DNA of 64,000 nt from JAJPHW01 sp963799065. Its GTDB lineage: Bacteria; Acidobacteriota; Terriglobia; Terriglobales; Acidobacteriaceae. Below, piece by piece: positions 18,137-26,310 of this stretch (position 1 is the first letter of the stretch; every line of letters begins with the position of its first letter). Below the pieces are notes generated by a model that had not been told where the DNA came from, searched no databases, and saw nothing but the letters and a program-made list of their open reading frames with translations. Position numbers and translations under genes: made by a program. The stretch covers positions 310,001-374,000 of the forward strand of contig CAWCVJ010000001.1 of NCBI GenBank assembly GCA_963799065.1, given 5' to 3'.

Positions 18137-18152
18137 GTGGGCTTGCGCCCAC
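18137..18152 (-). terminator. Leader hairpin with T-rich tail before rimP (possible attenuator)
   Basis: On the minus strand GTGGGC, loop GCAA and GCCCAC are followed by ATTTTATTTT. The element lies between the promoter at 18200-18228 and rimP, about 50 bp before its start, so it could attenuate the nusA operon. The same shape also resembles the REP-like palindromes of this genome. Confidence 0.45.
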
Positions 18153-18199
18153 TGGTGTGCTCCGAGAAAACGAAGTCCTACACAACAGTCCCAGAAATA

Positions 18200-18228
18200 A
18201 ATATACGCCCCGGAATTGCAAAAGACAA
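18200..18228 (-). promoter_or_regulatory. Predicted sigma-70-type promoter of the rimP-nusA-infB operon
   Basis: On the minus strand TTGTCT (18223-18228) and TATATT (18200-18205) are separated by exactly 17 bp. It lies downstream of tRNA-His and upstream of rimP, so the operon can be transcribed independently of the tRNA. Confidence 0.6.
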
Positions 18229-18292
18229 ACGCGGGAGAGCAGGCCGCCGAAGGCTGCCCGGCAACGATTCGGATGGGAGTGAAGATTCGTTT

Positions 18293-18369
18293 TGGGGCGG
18301 GAGACGGGGCTTGAACCCGCAACGTCCGGAGCCACAGTCCGGTGCTCTACCGATTGAGCTACTCCCGCC
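18293..18369 (-). tRNA. tRNA-His (GTG)
   Basis: The minus strand folds into a cloverleaf: an acceptor with the extra 5' G paired to C73 (the histidine identity element), D-arm GCTC/GAGC, anticodon arm CCGGA-CTGTGGC-TCCGG with anticodon GTG, and T-arm GCGGG/CCCGT. CCA is encoded at 18293-18295. It stands directly upstream of the rimP operon, the position held by metY in E. coli. Confidence 0.95.
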
Positions 18370-18379
18370 GCATCAGGCG

Positions 18380-18385
18380 ATTATA
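18380..18385 (-). promoter_or_regulatory. -10 element of tRNA-His
   Basis: A perfect TATAAT on the minus strand, 10 bp before the first tRNA base, the expected distance for a stable-RNA promoter. No good -35 hexamer was seen at 16-18 bp spacing. Confidence 0.5.
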
Positions 18386-18647
18386 GCAATTTTGCGGGAA
18401 GGGGTTCGGTCGCTCCTGGAAGAATATTGCCAGTGTAGACGCGAGATACGTCGCCCCGCTGGGGTATTTGAGTTGGCATCGCCCCAAGGCGCGCGAGGCT
18501 TGATCGGCAAAGCCACCCACGAAACCTTTCCTCCAGGAGAGAATGGCGCGAGATACAAAGTCAAGAATCAGCGGAGAAGTTTATGTTGAGAACGCCGTTG
18601 TGGTTATAGGCGCGATGACTGGCTGATAGTCAGAGGGAACGGCGAGC
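18386..18647. other. Intergenic region between tRNA-His and the TonB-like gene
   Basis: No recognised gene. A 27-codon frame (18543-18626, plus strand) has AGGAG just upstream but an unusually short spacing and no recognisable similarity, so it is not called. No terminator with a clear T run was found for the TonB-like gene ending at 18648. Confidence 0.4.
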
Positions 18648-19739
18648 TCACTGCACTTCGCCAGGCGCGTAGTTGTAGAGAAATTTAAAGCGTAGCAGCA
18701 GGTACTGTCCCCCGAACTCCGTGGGTAATGGCGGGAATGGATTCGATGCTGTGATTCCGCCCCATGCGCCGCGATCGAGAGCGGTGTCGCCGGAAGTGCT
18801 ATCCAGTTTCATGCCCGCGACTTTGCCGTCTTTGGTGATGGCAAATTCGATGACGACAGTGCCTTTCTTGGACAACGGCGGGCGGGCCACTTCTGGGATG
18901 ATGTTGTACCAGTTGATCTTCACGTCATGCAGCACGCGCTGCAAATAGGGACCGAAATCGACGCCCATGGTGTCGCTGAGAATGTCGACCGGGCCCATGT
19001 GCGCAACCGAGGGACGGCCGTTGCCGGTGCCGTAGTCGCCGCTGTCTCCGGCATAACCGCCGCGATTGGCAGCTGCCGCGTTGGCTGCGCTGGCCGTGAT
19101 GTTGCCCGCGTATCCGCCAATGTTGAAACTAGGTTTCGGCTGAACCGCGGGCGGTTGCTGTAAGCGCGCGGTCTGATTTTGATCGGGCGGAGGCGGCGTG
19201 AAATTCGATTGTGGCGGCGTCTGATTTTGCGGAGCAGGCTGCGCATTTTGCTGCGCCTGTTGCGGCGCTCCGCTGGGATTGGGTCGGCCCACCCGGCCCG
19301 ACTCGAGTATCTTCTTGAGCTGCTCGCGATTGATCTGCGGAGACTTCGACATCGCGACGCGATCTTTGTCGGAAATCTTGTCCGTGTCAGGACGCTTCGT
19401 CGGCGCCTTTTCCAAATCTGGTGGCAGTTCCAAATATGTCGCGTCTTTATCATTAAGCTTGGTCACCAGAACGGATGGCTTGGGAAACCATCCGGTAAAA
19501 CGGGTCAGGTTGACGATGAAAATGATCAAGATCAAGTGAACCGCGACCGAGATCCAAAACGCTTCGCGCTTGCGGGAGGTAGAAAGTTCGTCCTGGAGTT
19601 GAATCAGCAGCGCGGGCGCGTCGTGCAGTTCGCGATAGGCCGACTCCCAGGTTTTCGCGTCGTACAAGTCGGACGCGTCGCGACCCGATCCCACCGGCGG
19701 CGGAGGCGGCACTGGCGGCGGAATTTGCGTCGTCGACAT
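18648..19739 (-). CDS. TonB-family energy transducer
   Basis: A 363-residue protein. The N-terminus is cytosolic with a Pro run (PPPVPPPPPVG), one membrane segment at about residues 62-82 (ISVAVHLILIIFIVNLTRF), then a Gln/Pro-rich periplasmic linker and a C-terminal TonB domain (GTVVIEFAITKDGKVAGMKL, then SNPFPPLP). The cytosolic extension of about 60 residues before the membrane anchor is longer than in classical TonB. ExbB/ExbD genes are not next to it, and the TonB-receptor-like gene is 13 kb away. It likely transmits energy or contact to an outer membrane partner. Confidence 0.8.
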   Translation of the reverse strand: MSTTQIPPPVPPPPPVGSGRDASDLYDAKTWESAYRELHDAPALLIQLQDELSTSRKREAFWISVAVHLILIIFIVNLTRFTGWFPKPSVLVTKLNDKDATYLELPPDLEKAPTKRPDTDKISDKDRVAMSKSPQINREQLKKILESGRVGRPNPSGAPQQAQQNAQPAPQNQTPPQSNFTPPPPDQNQTARLQQPPAVQPKPSFNIGGYAGNITASAANAAAANRGGYAGDSGDYGTGNGRPSVAHMGPVDILSDTMGVDFGPYLQRVLHDVKINWYNIIPEVARPPLSKKGTVVIEFAITKDGKVAGMKLDSTSGDTALDRGAWGGITASNPFPPLPTEFGGQYLLLRFKFLYNYAPGEVQ

Positions 19740-20000
19740 CAGTTGTCAGGTTAGATCAGCTAGAACAGTTAGACGCGGCGCCTGAACGATTCGGTGCCGC
19801 TCCTTAAACTTAGTTCCGCGCACACTTCACCCTGCGCGTGTGCGGGCATAAAAACATTCCCTAGTTCAATTTTCGCACCTTTCCGCCGAGTGCGCGATGC
19901 CACGAAAGTCTAAGCACTTAGGAGGTTACTGCTTCCAGCGTAGGGGAAAAGCGGCGGGGCGGCTGTCAATAAGTGTAAAGGGAGTTGCGGTTCGTGCGCG

Positions 20001-20047
20001 CCAGATCCCTCGCCCGGCTGGAGAGAACGCCGGGTCTTCGGGATGAC
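20001..20047 (+). repeat. Dispersed intergenic repeat, copy A
   Basis: Begins CCAGATCCCTCGCCCGGCTG and ends TCTTCGGGATGAC, with CCCGGC and GCCGGG able to pair as a stem. Related copies occur at 52321-52359 and, inverted, at 52383-52430. It sits in the 338-bp gap between the TonB-like and cyclotransferase genes; the rest of that gap shows no gene. Confidence 0.7.
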
Positions 20048-20077
20048 TACTTCTTCTTCAGGTCACAAAGGATAACC

Positions 20078-20863
20078 TCATTTCTTAGATACGACCCGAA
20101 TCTCAAACACGCTGGGCCAGAGTTTTCCGGTGACAAACAGCCTCTTCTTTACCGGATCGTAGGCGATGCCGTTGAGCACCGCGTCGGGATCGAGGCGATA
20201 CATTGGGCTGAGCAGGCCAGAGAGATCGATCCAACCTACGACGGCGCCGGTTTGCGGAGAAATTCGGGCGATGCGATTGCTGTGCCAGACGTTCGCGAAG
20301 ATCTGTCCTTCGACGAACTCCAGTTCGTTCAATTGATCGACCGGCATCGCGCCGTCGCGGACCTTGAGGCGGCGCTTTTCGCGCAGCGTGTCCGCGTCGA
20401 GAACGCGAATCTCAGAACTGCCGTCGCTCATGAACACGTCGCGTCCATCGGACGCCAAGCCCCAGCCTTCGCCTGCGTAGGAAAACTTGCGCAAGAGATG
20501 GAAGTCGTTCAGGTCGTAAACAAACCCGATTCCCGACTTCCATGTGAGTTGCAGCACGCGGTCTTTCACCAGCGTGATGCCCTCGCCAAAATATTCTTCG
20601 CCGAGCGGTACTTGCTGGACAACCTCTCCCGTCTCGACGCGAACCTTGCGCAACGACGACCGCCCATTCAACCCAGTCCCCTCATAAAAGAATCCATCGC
20701 GATAAGCAAACCCCTGCGTAAACGCCGAGGGATCGTGATGGAAAATGTGGACGACGGTGTAGGTGTACTGTGGCCGGGCGCTAGCGGACTGATGCGTAGT
20801 TTGAGCGGGTAACGGGAATACGGAAAGGACAAGAAATAAGACAAGTTTGCGGAGATTCTGCAT
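20078..20863 (-). CDS. Glutaminyl-peptide cyclotransferase (plant-type propeller)
   Basis: A secreted enzyme converting N-terminal Gln to pyroglutamate. ATG 20861-20863 is preferred because it leads straight into a signal peptide (MQNLRKLVLFLVLSVFPLPA); the frame continues upstream without signal character. The five-bladed propeller family motifs are seen: HDPSAFTQGFAYRDGFFYEG, YFGEGITLVKDRVLQLTWK, GEGWGLASDGRDVFMSDGS, LNELEFVEGQIFANVW and LNGIAYDPVKKRLFVTGK. It is transcribed away from the CreD gene cluster. Confidence 0.9.
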   Translation of the reverse strand: MQNLRKLVLFLVLSVFPLPAQTTHQSASARPQYTYTVVHIFHHDPSAFTQGFAYRDGFFYEGTGLNGRSSLRKVRVETGEVVQQVPLGEEYFGEGITLVKDRVLQLTWKSGIGFVYDLNDFHLLRKFSYAGEGWGLASDGRDVFMSDGSSEIRVLDADTLREKRRLKVRDGAMPVDQLNELEFVEGQIFANVWHSNRIARISPQTGAVVGWIDLSGLLSPMYRLDPDAVLNGIAYDPVKKRLFVTGKLWPSVFEIRVVSKK

Positions 20864-20921
20864 TTTTAGATTGAGGCTATTGTCGCATCCCACTGCAATA
20901 CAGGCCCGCGACATTTGCCCA

Positions 20922-20950
20922 TTGACAACCGGCCCGTACTCGGTTACTTT
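20922..20950 (+). promoter_or_regulatory. Strong predicted promoter of the regulator/CreD cluster
   Basis: TTGACA (20922-20927), 17 bp, TACTTT (20945-20950). The predicted start of transcription lies about 10 bp before the ATG at 20971, giving a very short leader without a ribosome site. The -10 element is covered by the palindrome at 20947-20961. Confidence 0.7.
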
Positions 20951-20961
20951 GTATTGCAAAG
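20947..20961. promoter_or_regulatory. Palindromic operator CTTTGTATTGCAAAG, copy 1
   Basis: A 15-bp inverted repeat overlapping the -10 and the likely transcription start. A near-identical copy is at 21982-21996 before creD. The winged-helix protein encoded between the copies is the obvious candidate to bind it, probably as a repressor. Confidence 0.65.
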
Positions 20962-20970
20962 CTAAGTCAT

Positions 20971-21585
20971 ATGGACGACCTGAACAAAGCGCTCGGCGAC
21001 ATCGGCAGCATACGCAGGCAAATTGCCATGACTGCGGAATTCCGAGGATATGGACCTGCGACCCACGCCGGAACGAGTCTGCTCGCGCTTTCAGCCGCCG
21101 GAATCCAGGCGCTCTGGCTGCCAGATCCGGTCAATCATATTTCCGCGTATCTGAGTATATGGATCGCGACCGCCCTATTGTCGGCGACGCTAATTGGCGT
21201 AGAAATGTACGCTCGAACGCACCGCATTCACTCCGGCATGGCGGACGAGATGATCCGCATGGCCGTGGAGCAATTTCTACCCTCAGTTGGCGCGGGCGCC
21301 TTGGTTACGCTCGCGCTTGTGCGATTTGCTCCGTCAGTACTATGGATGCTTCCCGGACTTTGGCAAATCATTTTTAGCTTGGGGGTGTTTTCGTCGTGCC
21401 GTTTTCTGCCGCGTCAGATCGCCGGCGCGGGCGCGTGGTATCTGTTGACAGGCCTGACGTGCATCGCTCTTGCGGACAGCCGTGCCCTCGCCCCTTGGGC
21501 CATGGGCATTCCCTACGCCATTGGACAAATGCTGGTCGCGAGTATTCTGCTGGCCACCGCAAAAGGGGGCGAGAATGAAAGCTAA
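20971..21585 (+). CDS. Hypothetical membrane protein of the CreD cluster
   Basis: A 204-residue protein with a polar N-terminus (residues 1-30, IRRQIAMTAEFRGYGPATHA) followed by five or six membrane segments. I do not recognise a named family. It overlaps the regulator gene by 11 bp, so the two are translationally linked, and a strong promoter with an operator is directly upstream. The arrangement suggests it acts with the regulator, for instance as a membrane sensor or inhibitor, but nothing in its sequence proves this. Confidence 0.75.
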   Translation: MDDLNKALGDIGSIRRQIAMTAEFRGYGPATHAGTSLLALSAAGIQALWLPDPVNHISAYLSIWIATALLSATLIGVEMYARTHRIHSGMADEMIRMAVEQFLPSVGAGALVTLALVRFAPSVLWMLPGLWQIIFSLGVFSSCRFLPRQIAGAGAWYLLTGLTCIALADSRALAPWAMGIPYAIGQMLVASILLATAKGGENES

Positions 21586-21964
21586 GGCGGCTTTCAGCGA
21601 AGCGCGCTTCGCGTATGAAGGTCTGGATCGCGTCATTCATGAGCGCGCCCGACTTAGCGTCTTAACATCATTGGTCACCAATCCTAAGGGATTGGCGTTC
21701 GGCGATCTCAAAGAGCTTTGTGCTCTTACCGACGGCAATTTGAACCGGCATTTGCATGTGCTGGAAAAGGCAGGAATGGTTGAGATCATGAAGACTCATG
21801 CCCGCAGCCGTCCGCAGACGATCTGCCGAATTACTGCGGGGGGACGCACACGCTATCTTGAATATCTTGCGACACTCGAGCAAGTGGTTAGAGACGCCGC
21901 GATAGTCAACGGAGAAACTTCAGCGCCGGCGGGGCCGAAAAAACTAGAGCTTCTGCACGCATAA
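21575..21964 (+). CDS. Winged-helix transcriptional regulator
   Basis: A 129-residue protein starting at ATG 21575. Residues about 15-100 form a winged helix: VIHERARLSVLTSLVTN, the recognition segment DLKELCALTDGNLNRHLHVL and the wing RSRPQTICRITAGGRTRYLE. It resembles MarR/ArsR-type regulators that carry only a DNA-binding domain; no ligand domain or metal-binding cysteines are seen. Two copies of a 15-bp palindrome flank the gene pair, suggesting it controls both its own operon and creD. It overlaps the upstream membrane gene by 11 bp. Confidence 0.85.
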   Translation: MKAKAAFSEARFAYEGLDRVIHERARLSVLTSLVTNPKGLAFGDLKELCALTDGNLNRHLHVLEKAGMVEIMKTHARSRPQTICRITAGGRTRYLEYLATLEQVVRDAAIVNGETSAPAGPKKLELLHA

Positions 21965-21981
21965 AATTTTTTGCCTTCGAG

Positions 21982-21996
21982 CTTTGCATTACAAAG
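21982..21996. promoter_or_regulatory. Palindromic operator CTTTGCATTACAAAG, copy 2
   Basis: The reverse complement of copy 1 differs from this copy at one position. It lies 25 bp before the creD ATG, in the regulator-creD gap. A weak -35-like TTGCCT is at 21971. The good ribosome site AGAGGAG follows, unlike the first promoter. Confidence 0.65.
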
Positions 21997-22020
21997 TTAC
22001 CTTGGTTAGAGGAGCAACCT

Positions 22021-23424
22021 ATGCATGATTTCTCCTCGTTCCGGTCAAGTCCACAATCCGTATTCAGTTCTAAATCGATGGGTGTGAAGCTCATTGTCGT
22101 CTCTGCGCTGGCGCTGATCATGATGATTCCGGCGCTATTTGTCGGTAGCCTCATCTCAGAACGAACCGACAGGGCGGCCGACGTCATTAAAGAAATAAGC
22201 GGACATGTGGGTGGCCAACAGACTTTCCTTGGGCCAACTCTTGCCGTTCCCTACAGCGTACCGGCGCAGTCGGTTGGAGATATACCGAGAAGAGGTATGT
22301 ATCTCGTATTTCCTGCACGAGCATCAGCCGTCATGAAGATCACCACTGAAGAGCGCCACCGCTCCCTCTTCAAGGTGCCAGTTTTTCAAGCAGAGCTGAA
22401 GTTGGACTCAAATTTCGATCTGACGGGCGTCCCCAATGCGGCACCGGCCGGTGCCGAGCTCGATTGGAGCCGAGCGGAGATCGTCGTCGGAGTAAGCGAT
22501 GCGCGCGGAGCCCTGTCTGACGCCGTTTTGAGCACGGACGGAAGGAACCTTACCATGATTCCGGCGCAAAATGCCCCGGGCATTTCCATCGGTGGAGATC
22601 CGAAGAAGCACGTTTATCTGGCGTTATTTGGTGCACGAGTCGATGGCGTTGTAAAACCAAACGCGCAATTCAGCGTGTCTTCGGCCATGCGATTTTCCGG
22701 CGCTCAACGGATTGCCATGCTCGCCTACGGTAAGACGACGCAACTCGATGTGCAAGGAGACTGGCCGAGCCCGGGATTTGATGGAGGATTTCTTCCCAGC
22801 GCCCGGACTGTTTCAAGGAATGGCTTCACGGCGGAGTGGTCCATCCCCTTCATCGCGCGCGGTGTGCGTGCGGAAGGGCCGAGTGATTCAATCGTGGGCC
22901 TCGATGCGTTAGCGCTTGGTGTTTCATTTGTTGAACTCGCGGACCCTTACCAGTCGGTTAACCGCTCCCTGAAGTATGTTCTGCTGTTTGTTGGACTAGT
23001 TTTCTTAACCTATTTCATCTTTGAGGTCTCCACCGGCAGGCGGGTTCACCCGGCACAATACGTCCTCGTTGGGATGGCACAGATCATTTTCTATCTCCTA
23101 CTTCTGTCTCTGGCCGAAAGAATCGGGTTCGATTTCGCGTTCCTGTTGGCTGGCATTGCTACGGTAATTTTGCTGTCCGTCAACGCTGGATGGGTGTTCG
23201 CCAGCGGTTTGCAGCGAACAAGCGCCTTGGTCATCTTCACCTTCTTATATTCCCTGATCTACCTGCTGCTGCGACTTGAGGACAATGCTCTGCTCGTTGG
23301 TGCGGTCGCCAGTTTCGTAGCCGTTGCAGCAGCTATGTACTTCACACGTGGCCTCGACTGGTACAGTCCCTTCGACGCGACAGGGATTGGGCACAAAACC
23401 ACGACACCGAAGAGTACGGCTTGA
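22021..23424 (+). CDS. creD: Inner membrane protein CreD
   Basis: A 467-residue protein. One membrane helix at residues about 22-46, a long periplasmic beta-rich domain (FLGPTLAVPYSV, LKLDSNFDLTGVPNA, RNGFTAEWSIPFIARGVR), then five or six membrane helices (LKYVLLFVGLVFLTYFIFEV onward). The pattern FVELADPYQSVNRSLKY is a CreD hallmark. In enterobacteria CreD belongs to the CreBC regulon and affects envelope integrity and colicin/beta-lactam phenotypes. Here no CreBC two-component pair is adjacent; instead a winged-helix regulator and palindromic operator control it. Confidence 0.92.
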   Translation: MHDFSSFRSSPQSVFSSKSMGVKLIVVSALALIMMIPALFVGSLISERTDRAADVIKEISGHVGGQQTFLGPTLAVPYSVPAQSVGDIPRRGMYLVFPARASAVMKITTEERHRSLFKVPVFQAELKLDSNFDLTGVPNAAPAGAELDWSRAEIVVGVSDARGALSDAVLSTDGRNLTMIPAQNAPGISIGGDPKKHVYLALFGARVDGVVKPNAQFSVSSAMRFSGAQRIAMLAYGKTTQLDVQGDWPSPGFDGGFLPSARTVSRNGFTAEWSIPFIARGVRAEGPSDSIVGLDALALGVSFVELADPYQSVNRSLKYVLLFVGLVFLTYFIFEVSTGRRVHPAQYVLVGMAQIIFYLLLLSLAERIGFDFAFLLAGIATVILLSVNAGWVFASGLQRTSALVIFTFLYSLIYLLLRLEDNALLVGAVASFVAVAAAMYFTRGLDWYSPFDATGIGHKTTTPKSTA

Positions 23425-23433
23425 AACATCGCC

Positions 23434-24060
23434 TCACCATACTACGTCCGCACCATGATTTCCCCAGCGGCAGACGCCGTTCGTCGCCATTTGCTGGTTA
23501 TGCTTGCCGACGACGGCGCACCATCCCAAGGTCCATTGTTTGGTTTGGGAATCGAAGTGGGCCCATCGTTCAATGCGGTGTTGCGCATTTGCGTCAGGGG
23601 GAAAGTCGCCCGATTGAAGCTGGTAGTCTCTGTAGCCCGCCACGCAGTCGCTCTTAAAATCGTTAATCCGCTTCTGGTATTCGTTGTTCGGTTTCATGAT
23701 CCATCCATGCAGTTCTTTTTCGCGCGCCTTGCATGGGTCGGATTTGAAGACCCACGTGCCGGAGTATAGATAGTCATGCCGCCCATGATGCGAAGGAGCG
23801 TTTGCGTCTTCCAAGTCTCCTAAACTTGCCGGATAGAGCCCGTTGGCGGCGTGATATTTCTCCAGGGCGTCCAGAAGGGGCTGCGCGGCTTCTTTCGCCG
23901 CGGCGAGATCGGTTTGCGACGTAGGGTCCTCCTCTACTTTGAGGTTGTTGGAGCGGTAGTTCCACCACACGCTGAATATCCCGAGAATCACAATAAGCGC
24001 AAACATCCGCAGGCGCTGGGGCGTTGTATTTCTCAGCGATGAAGCGCTCACCGTTGCCAT
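23434..24060 (-). CDS. Hypothetical membrane-anchored protein, pseudopilin-like region
   Basis: A 208-residue protein. Residues 18-34 form one membrane segment (MFALIVILGIFSVWWNY); residues about 60-85 (LLDALEKYHAANGLYPASLG) resemble the variable segment of type II secretion pseudopilins, where YPxSL motifs are common. The rest has four cysteines that could form disulfides. There is no pilin prepilin-peptidase site, so it is not a true pseudopilin. No family assigned. It converges with creD, 9 bp apart. Confidence 0.65.
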   Translation of the reverse strand: MATVSASSLRNTTPQRLRMFALIVILGIFSVWWNYRSNNLKVEEDPTSQTDLAAAKEAAQPLLDALEKYHAANGLYPASLGDLEDANAPSHHGRHDYLYSGTWVFKSDPCKAREKELHGWIMKPNNEYQKRINDFKSDCVAGYRDYQLQSGDFPPDANAQHRIERWAHFDSQTKQWTLGWCAVVGKHNQQMATNGVCRWGNHGADVVW

Positions 24061-24165
24061 AGCTGCTTTTTAGCACACGTTGCTGGAGGCCGAGCGTAAC
24101 CGACGTAACCGCACAACCCACGGACTTGGAAAGTCATCCAACGCAGCGGAAGAAGAGTGTTCCCT

Positions 24166-24540
24166 ATGAAAGCATTCCCATATTGGCAGAGTTTCGCACT
24201 TCTCTTGCTCGCTTCGCTCGTGGCATGCTCGTCGCAACAAAGCCCGCAGGAGCTACGGGAAAAGACCGCGCAGGAAACAGCAGAGATGAAACAGGACGCC
24301 ACAGCCGTCGCGCAAGGCATTCGGGAAGGGTTGAGCAGCGGCAGCGGGACCTCAAAGCGGCTTGATTTGAACAGCGCCAGCAGAGACCAATTGCTAAGCT
24401 TGCCCGGAGTGACTCCGCGGCAAGCGGACCGAGTGATTGTTGGCCGTCCTTTTAACGACCCCCACGAGCTGGTTACGCGGCGCGTTATGCCGCAATCCGA
24501 ATACGACAAGATCGCCGATCAGGTTAAGGTTGGGAAGTAA
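24166..24540 (+). CDS. Helix-hairpin-helix lipoprotein (ComEA-like domain)
   Basis: A 124-residue protein starting at ATG 24166; GTG 24157 would add three residues. Residues 1-21 form a lipoprotein signal with lipobox LVAC (C21). A short coiled segment follows (LREKTAQETAEMKQDATAVA), then a helix-hairpin-helix pair at about residues 65-120 (LDLNSASRDQLLSLPGVTPR, ADRVIVGRPFNDPHELVTRR). ComEA-type domains bind DNA during uptake, but the same fold is used elsewhere; the function here is unknown. The gene stands alone, convergent with the oxidoreductase gene. Confidence 0.75.
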   Translation: MKAFPYWQSFALLLLASLVACSSQQSPQELREKTAQETAEMKQDATAVAQGIREGLSSGSGTSKRLDLNSASRDQLLSLPGVTPRQADRVIVGRPFNDPHELVTRRVMPQSEYDKIADQVKVGK

Positions 24541-24574
24541 TCTCCGCGTAAAGCGCGAATCGCGCAAAGAGCAG

Positions 24575-25651
24575 CTATCGACTTTGCAACGCTTCTAAGT
24601 GAAGATGCTCGCCGTGTTTTTCGATCCTGGCGACGACTTCCAGTGCTGCAGCCAAAGCGGTTCGACCGTCTTCCAAAGAAACGACGGGACGGGTGCGGGT
24701 ACGGACTGCGTCTAGGAACGATTTAAGCTCGGCGAGCAGTGGCTCTTCGGCGGTGACCTGTGGCTTGGAAACGGCGATATCGGGATTGATCGACGGAGTC
24801 GCGCCGGGTGCGGCGTCGCCCACGCTGAACACCAGCACTTCCTGCCGACCGTAGTCGATCGAAACATATTGCTTGGGCTGAAAAAAGCGCAGCTTGCGCA
24901 CGCGCTCAGTGGAGACGCGGCTGGCGGTAAAGTTGGCTACGCATCCCGAGGCAAATTCCATGCGGACGTTCGCTATATCCACTTTGGGCGAAAGAATGGG
25001 CAGACCGACAGCGCGAATTTCCGTGATCGGCGAATTAACGAAGGACATCACGACGTCAAGATCGTGAATCATCAGATCGAGCACGACGTCTACATCGAGC
25101 GAGCGCGGAGTAAATACGCTGAGGCGATGAATCTCGAAGAACATCGGCTTCGTAATCAGCGGCAATGCTGCGCGCACCGCGGGATTAAAGCGTTCGAGAT
25201 GTCCCACCTGGGCGATGCGGCCATGCTGCTTCGCGAGAGCGATCAGTTCGTCGGCCTCGGCAAGTGTGGGCGCCAGAGGCTTCTCGATCAAGACATCGAC
25301 GCCGCCTTCCATGAGGGCACTGGCGGCGGCATAGTGATGCGCGGTGGGTACGGCAACCGATGCGGCCTGCACTTCGCTGTGCGTGGTGATTAGTTGATCG
25401 ATGGACCCGAAGCTGCGGCAGTCGAATTCGCGCGCAACGGCGTCGGCCCGTTCCAGATCAGCATCGACAACGCCGACCAGCCGGACAGGATGCCCCTGTT
25501 GCGCGAGCTGATGGTAGACGCGGGCGTGATTACGTCCAAAGGCGCCCACGCCGATGACTGCCACGTTGATGAGTTCGGGTCCGGTCAGATGGTCCTCAGA
25601 GGTCGGTCTACAAACGATTATTAGAGCACAAAGTGGAGCGGCCGGTTGCAC
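24575..25651 (-). CDS. Gfo/Idh/MocA-family oxidoreductase at the end of the lipid A operon
   Basis: A 358-residue NAD(P)-dependent sugar oxidoreductase. The Rossmann motif is VAVIGVGAFGRNHARVYHQL, the family signature EKPLAPTLAEADELI contains the conserved EKP, and the second domain includes DLMIHDLDVVMSF with the catalytic-type histidine. Start is GTG 25651 with 28 residues before the Rossmann strand; a later start is possible. It follows fabZ, lpxA, lpxI and a secreted protein with only 15 bp to its predecessor. GnnA, which oxidises UDP-GlcNAc at C3 for diamino-lipid A, belongs to this family, but the partner GnnB aminotransferase is not here. Confidence 0.85.
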   Translation of the reverse strand: MQPAAPLCALIIVCRPTSEDHLTGPELINVAVIGVGAFGRNHARVYHQLAQQGHPVRLVGVVDADLERADAVAREFDCRSFGSIDQLITTHSEVQAASVAVPTAHHYAAASALMEGGVDVLIEKPLAPTLAEADELIALAKQHGRIAQVGHLERFNPAVRAALPLITKPMFFEIHRLSVFTPRSLDVDVVLDLMIHDLDVVMSFVNSPITEIRAVGLPILSPKVDIANVRMEFASGCVANFTASRVSTERVRKLRFFQPKQYVSIDYGRQEVLVFSVGDAAPGATPSINPDIAVSKPQVTAEEPLLAELKSFLDAVRTRTRPVVSLEDGRTALAAALEVVARIEKHGEHLHLEALQSR

Positions 25652-25666
25652 CCGGATAGGCGCTGC

Positions 25667-26305
25667 CTATTCGGTTTGCGGCTTGGCGAGGACTCGAATC
25701 ATGCAAGGGCGGAAGTCCTGATTCTCCTCGCGAAAGCGAGTGTTATGTGCGGGCAGATTGACTTCCAGCAAAAACTGGCACTGCGGGACGGCGTTTTTCG
25801 GATCGTCGTGCGAGAGCTCGAACAACACTTCGCGCGTGGCGATCGTGGCTGGGTCGCCGCGAAACGGATACGCGGTGAAATGAATGTCGTCGTCCATCGC
25901 GGTGGGAGGATGTTTGATGCCGTATGAGCGCGCCAGTGCCGCGAGCCAGGCATCGCTCTCGCTGCCGGTTCGCTGAATGCGAATGCCGCCACGATAAAGG
26001 GAATGATTTTGTGGCGAGAGCGTAACGGGATTCATCTGTCCGGGCTGCATTTCAGGCGCAATTAGAATGCGAAGCCCCACTGCCTCGCTTCCATCCGTCG
26101 CCGCAACGTTCAGAGTTAACACGCCGTCTGTCGCGGTTGACGAATCCCGAATTGCCATCTCAATTTCGCAGAACCCGTCGCTGGATTCATTGCACTGCAT
26201 TGCTGGGATGGGTTGGAGCGGTGTGGGAGGGGATTGTGCCTGGGCGCAGAGAGAGAGCAAGAGTAAAAGGACAAATTGCCCGACCGTCTGTAAGGTCTTC
26301 GTCAT
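25667..26305 (-). CDS. Hypothetical secreted protein within the lipid A operon
   Basis: A 212-residue protein with a signal peptide (residues 1-23, LLLLLSLCAQAQ) and a mature part that looks all-beta. Cysteines occur at CNES, FCEIE, QCQF and PCMIR. No known family recognised. It is 5 bp downstream of lpxI and 15 bp upstream of the oxidoreductase, so it is co-transcribed with lipid A genes. A periplasmic or outer membrane function is a reasonable guess only from the signal and neighbours. Confidence 0.7.
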   Translation of the reverse strand: MTKTLQTVGQFVLLLLLSLCAQAQSPPTPLQPIPAMQCNESSDGFCEIEMAIRDSSTATDGVLTLNVAATDGSEAVGLRILIAPEMQPGQMNPVTLSPQNHSLYRGGIRIQRTGSESDAWLAALARSYGIKHPPTAMDDDIHFTAYPFRGDPATIATREVLFELSHDDPKNAVPQCQFLLEVNLPAHNTRFREENQDFRPCMIRVLAKPQTE

Positions 26306-26310
26306 AAGTC

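Noticed and set aside
18543..18626. 27-codon open frame with AGGAG upstream
   Set aside because: Spacing to the ATG is too short, no similarity or neighbour logic; chance is likely.
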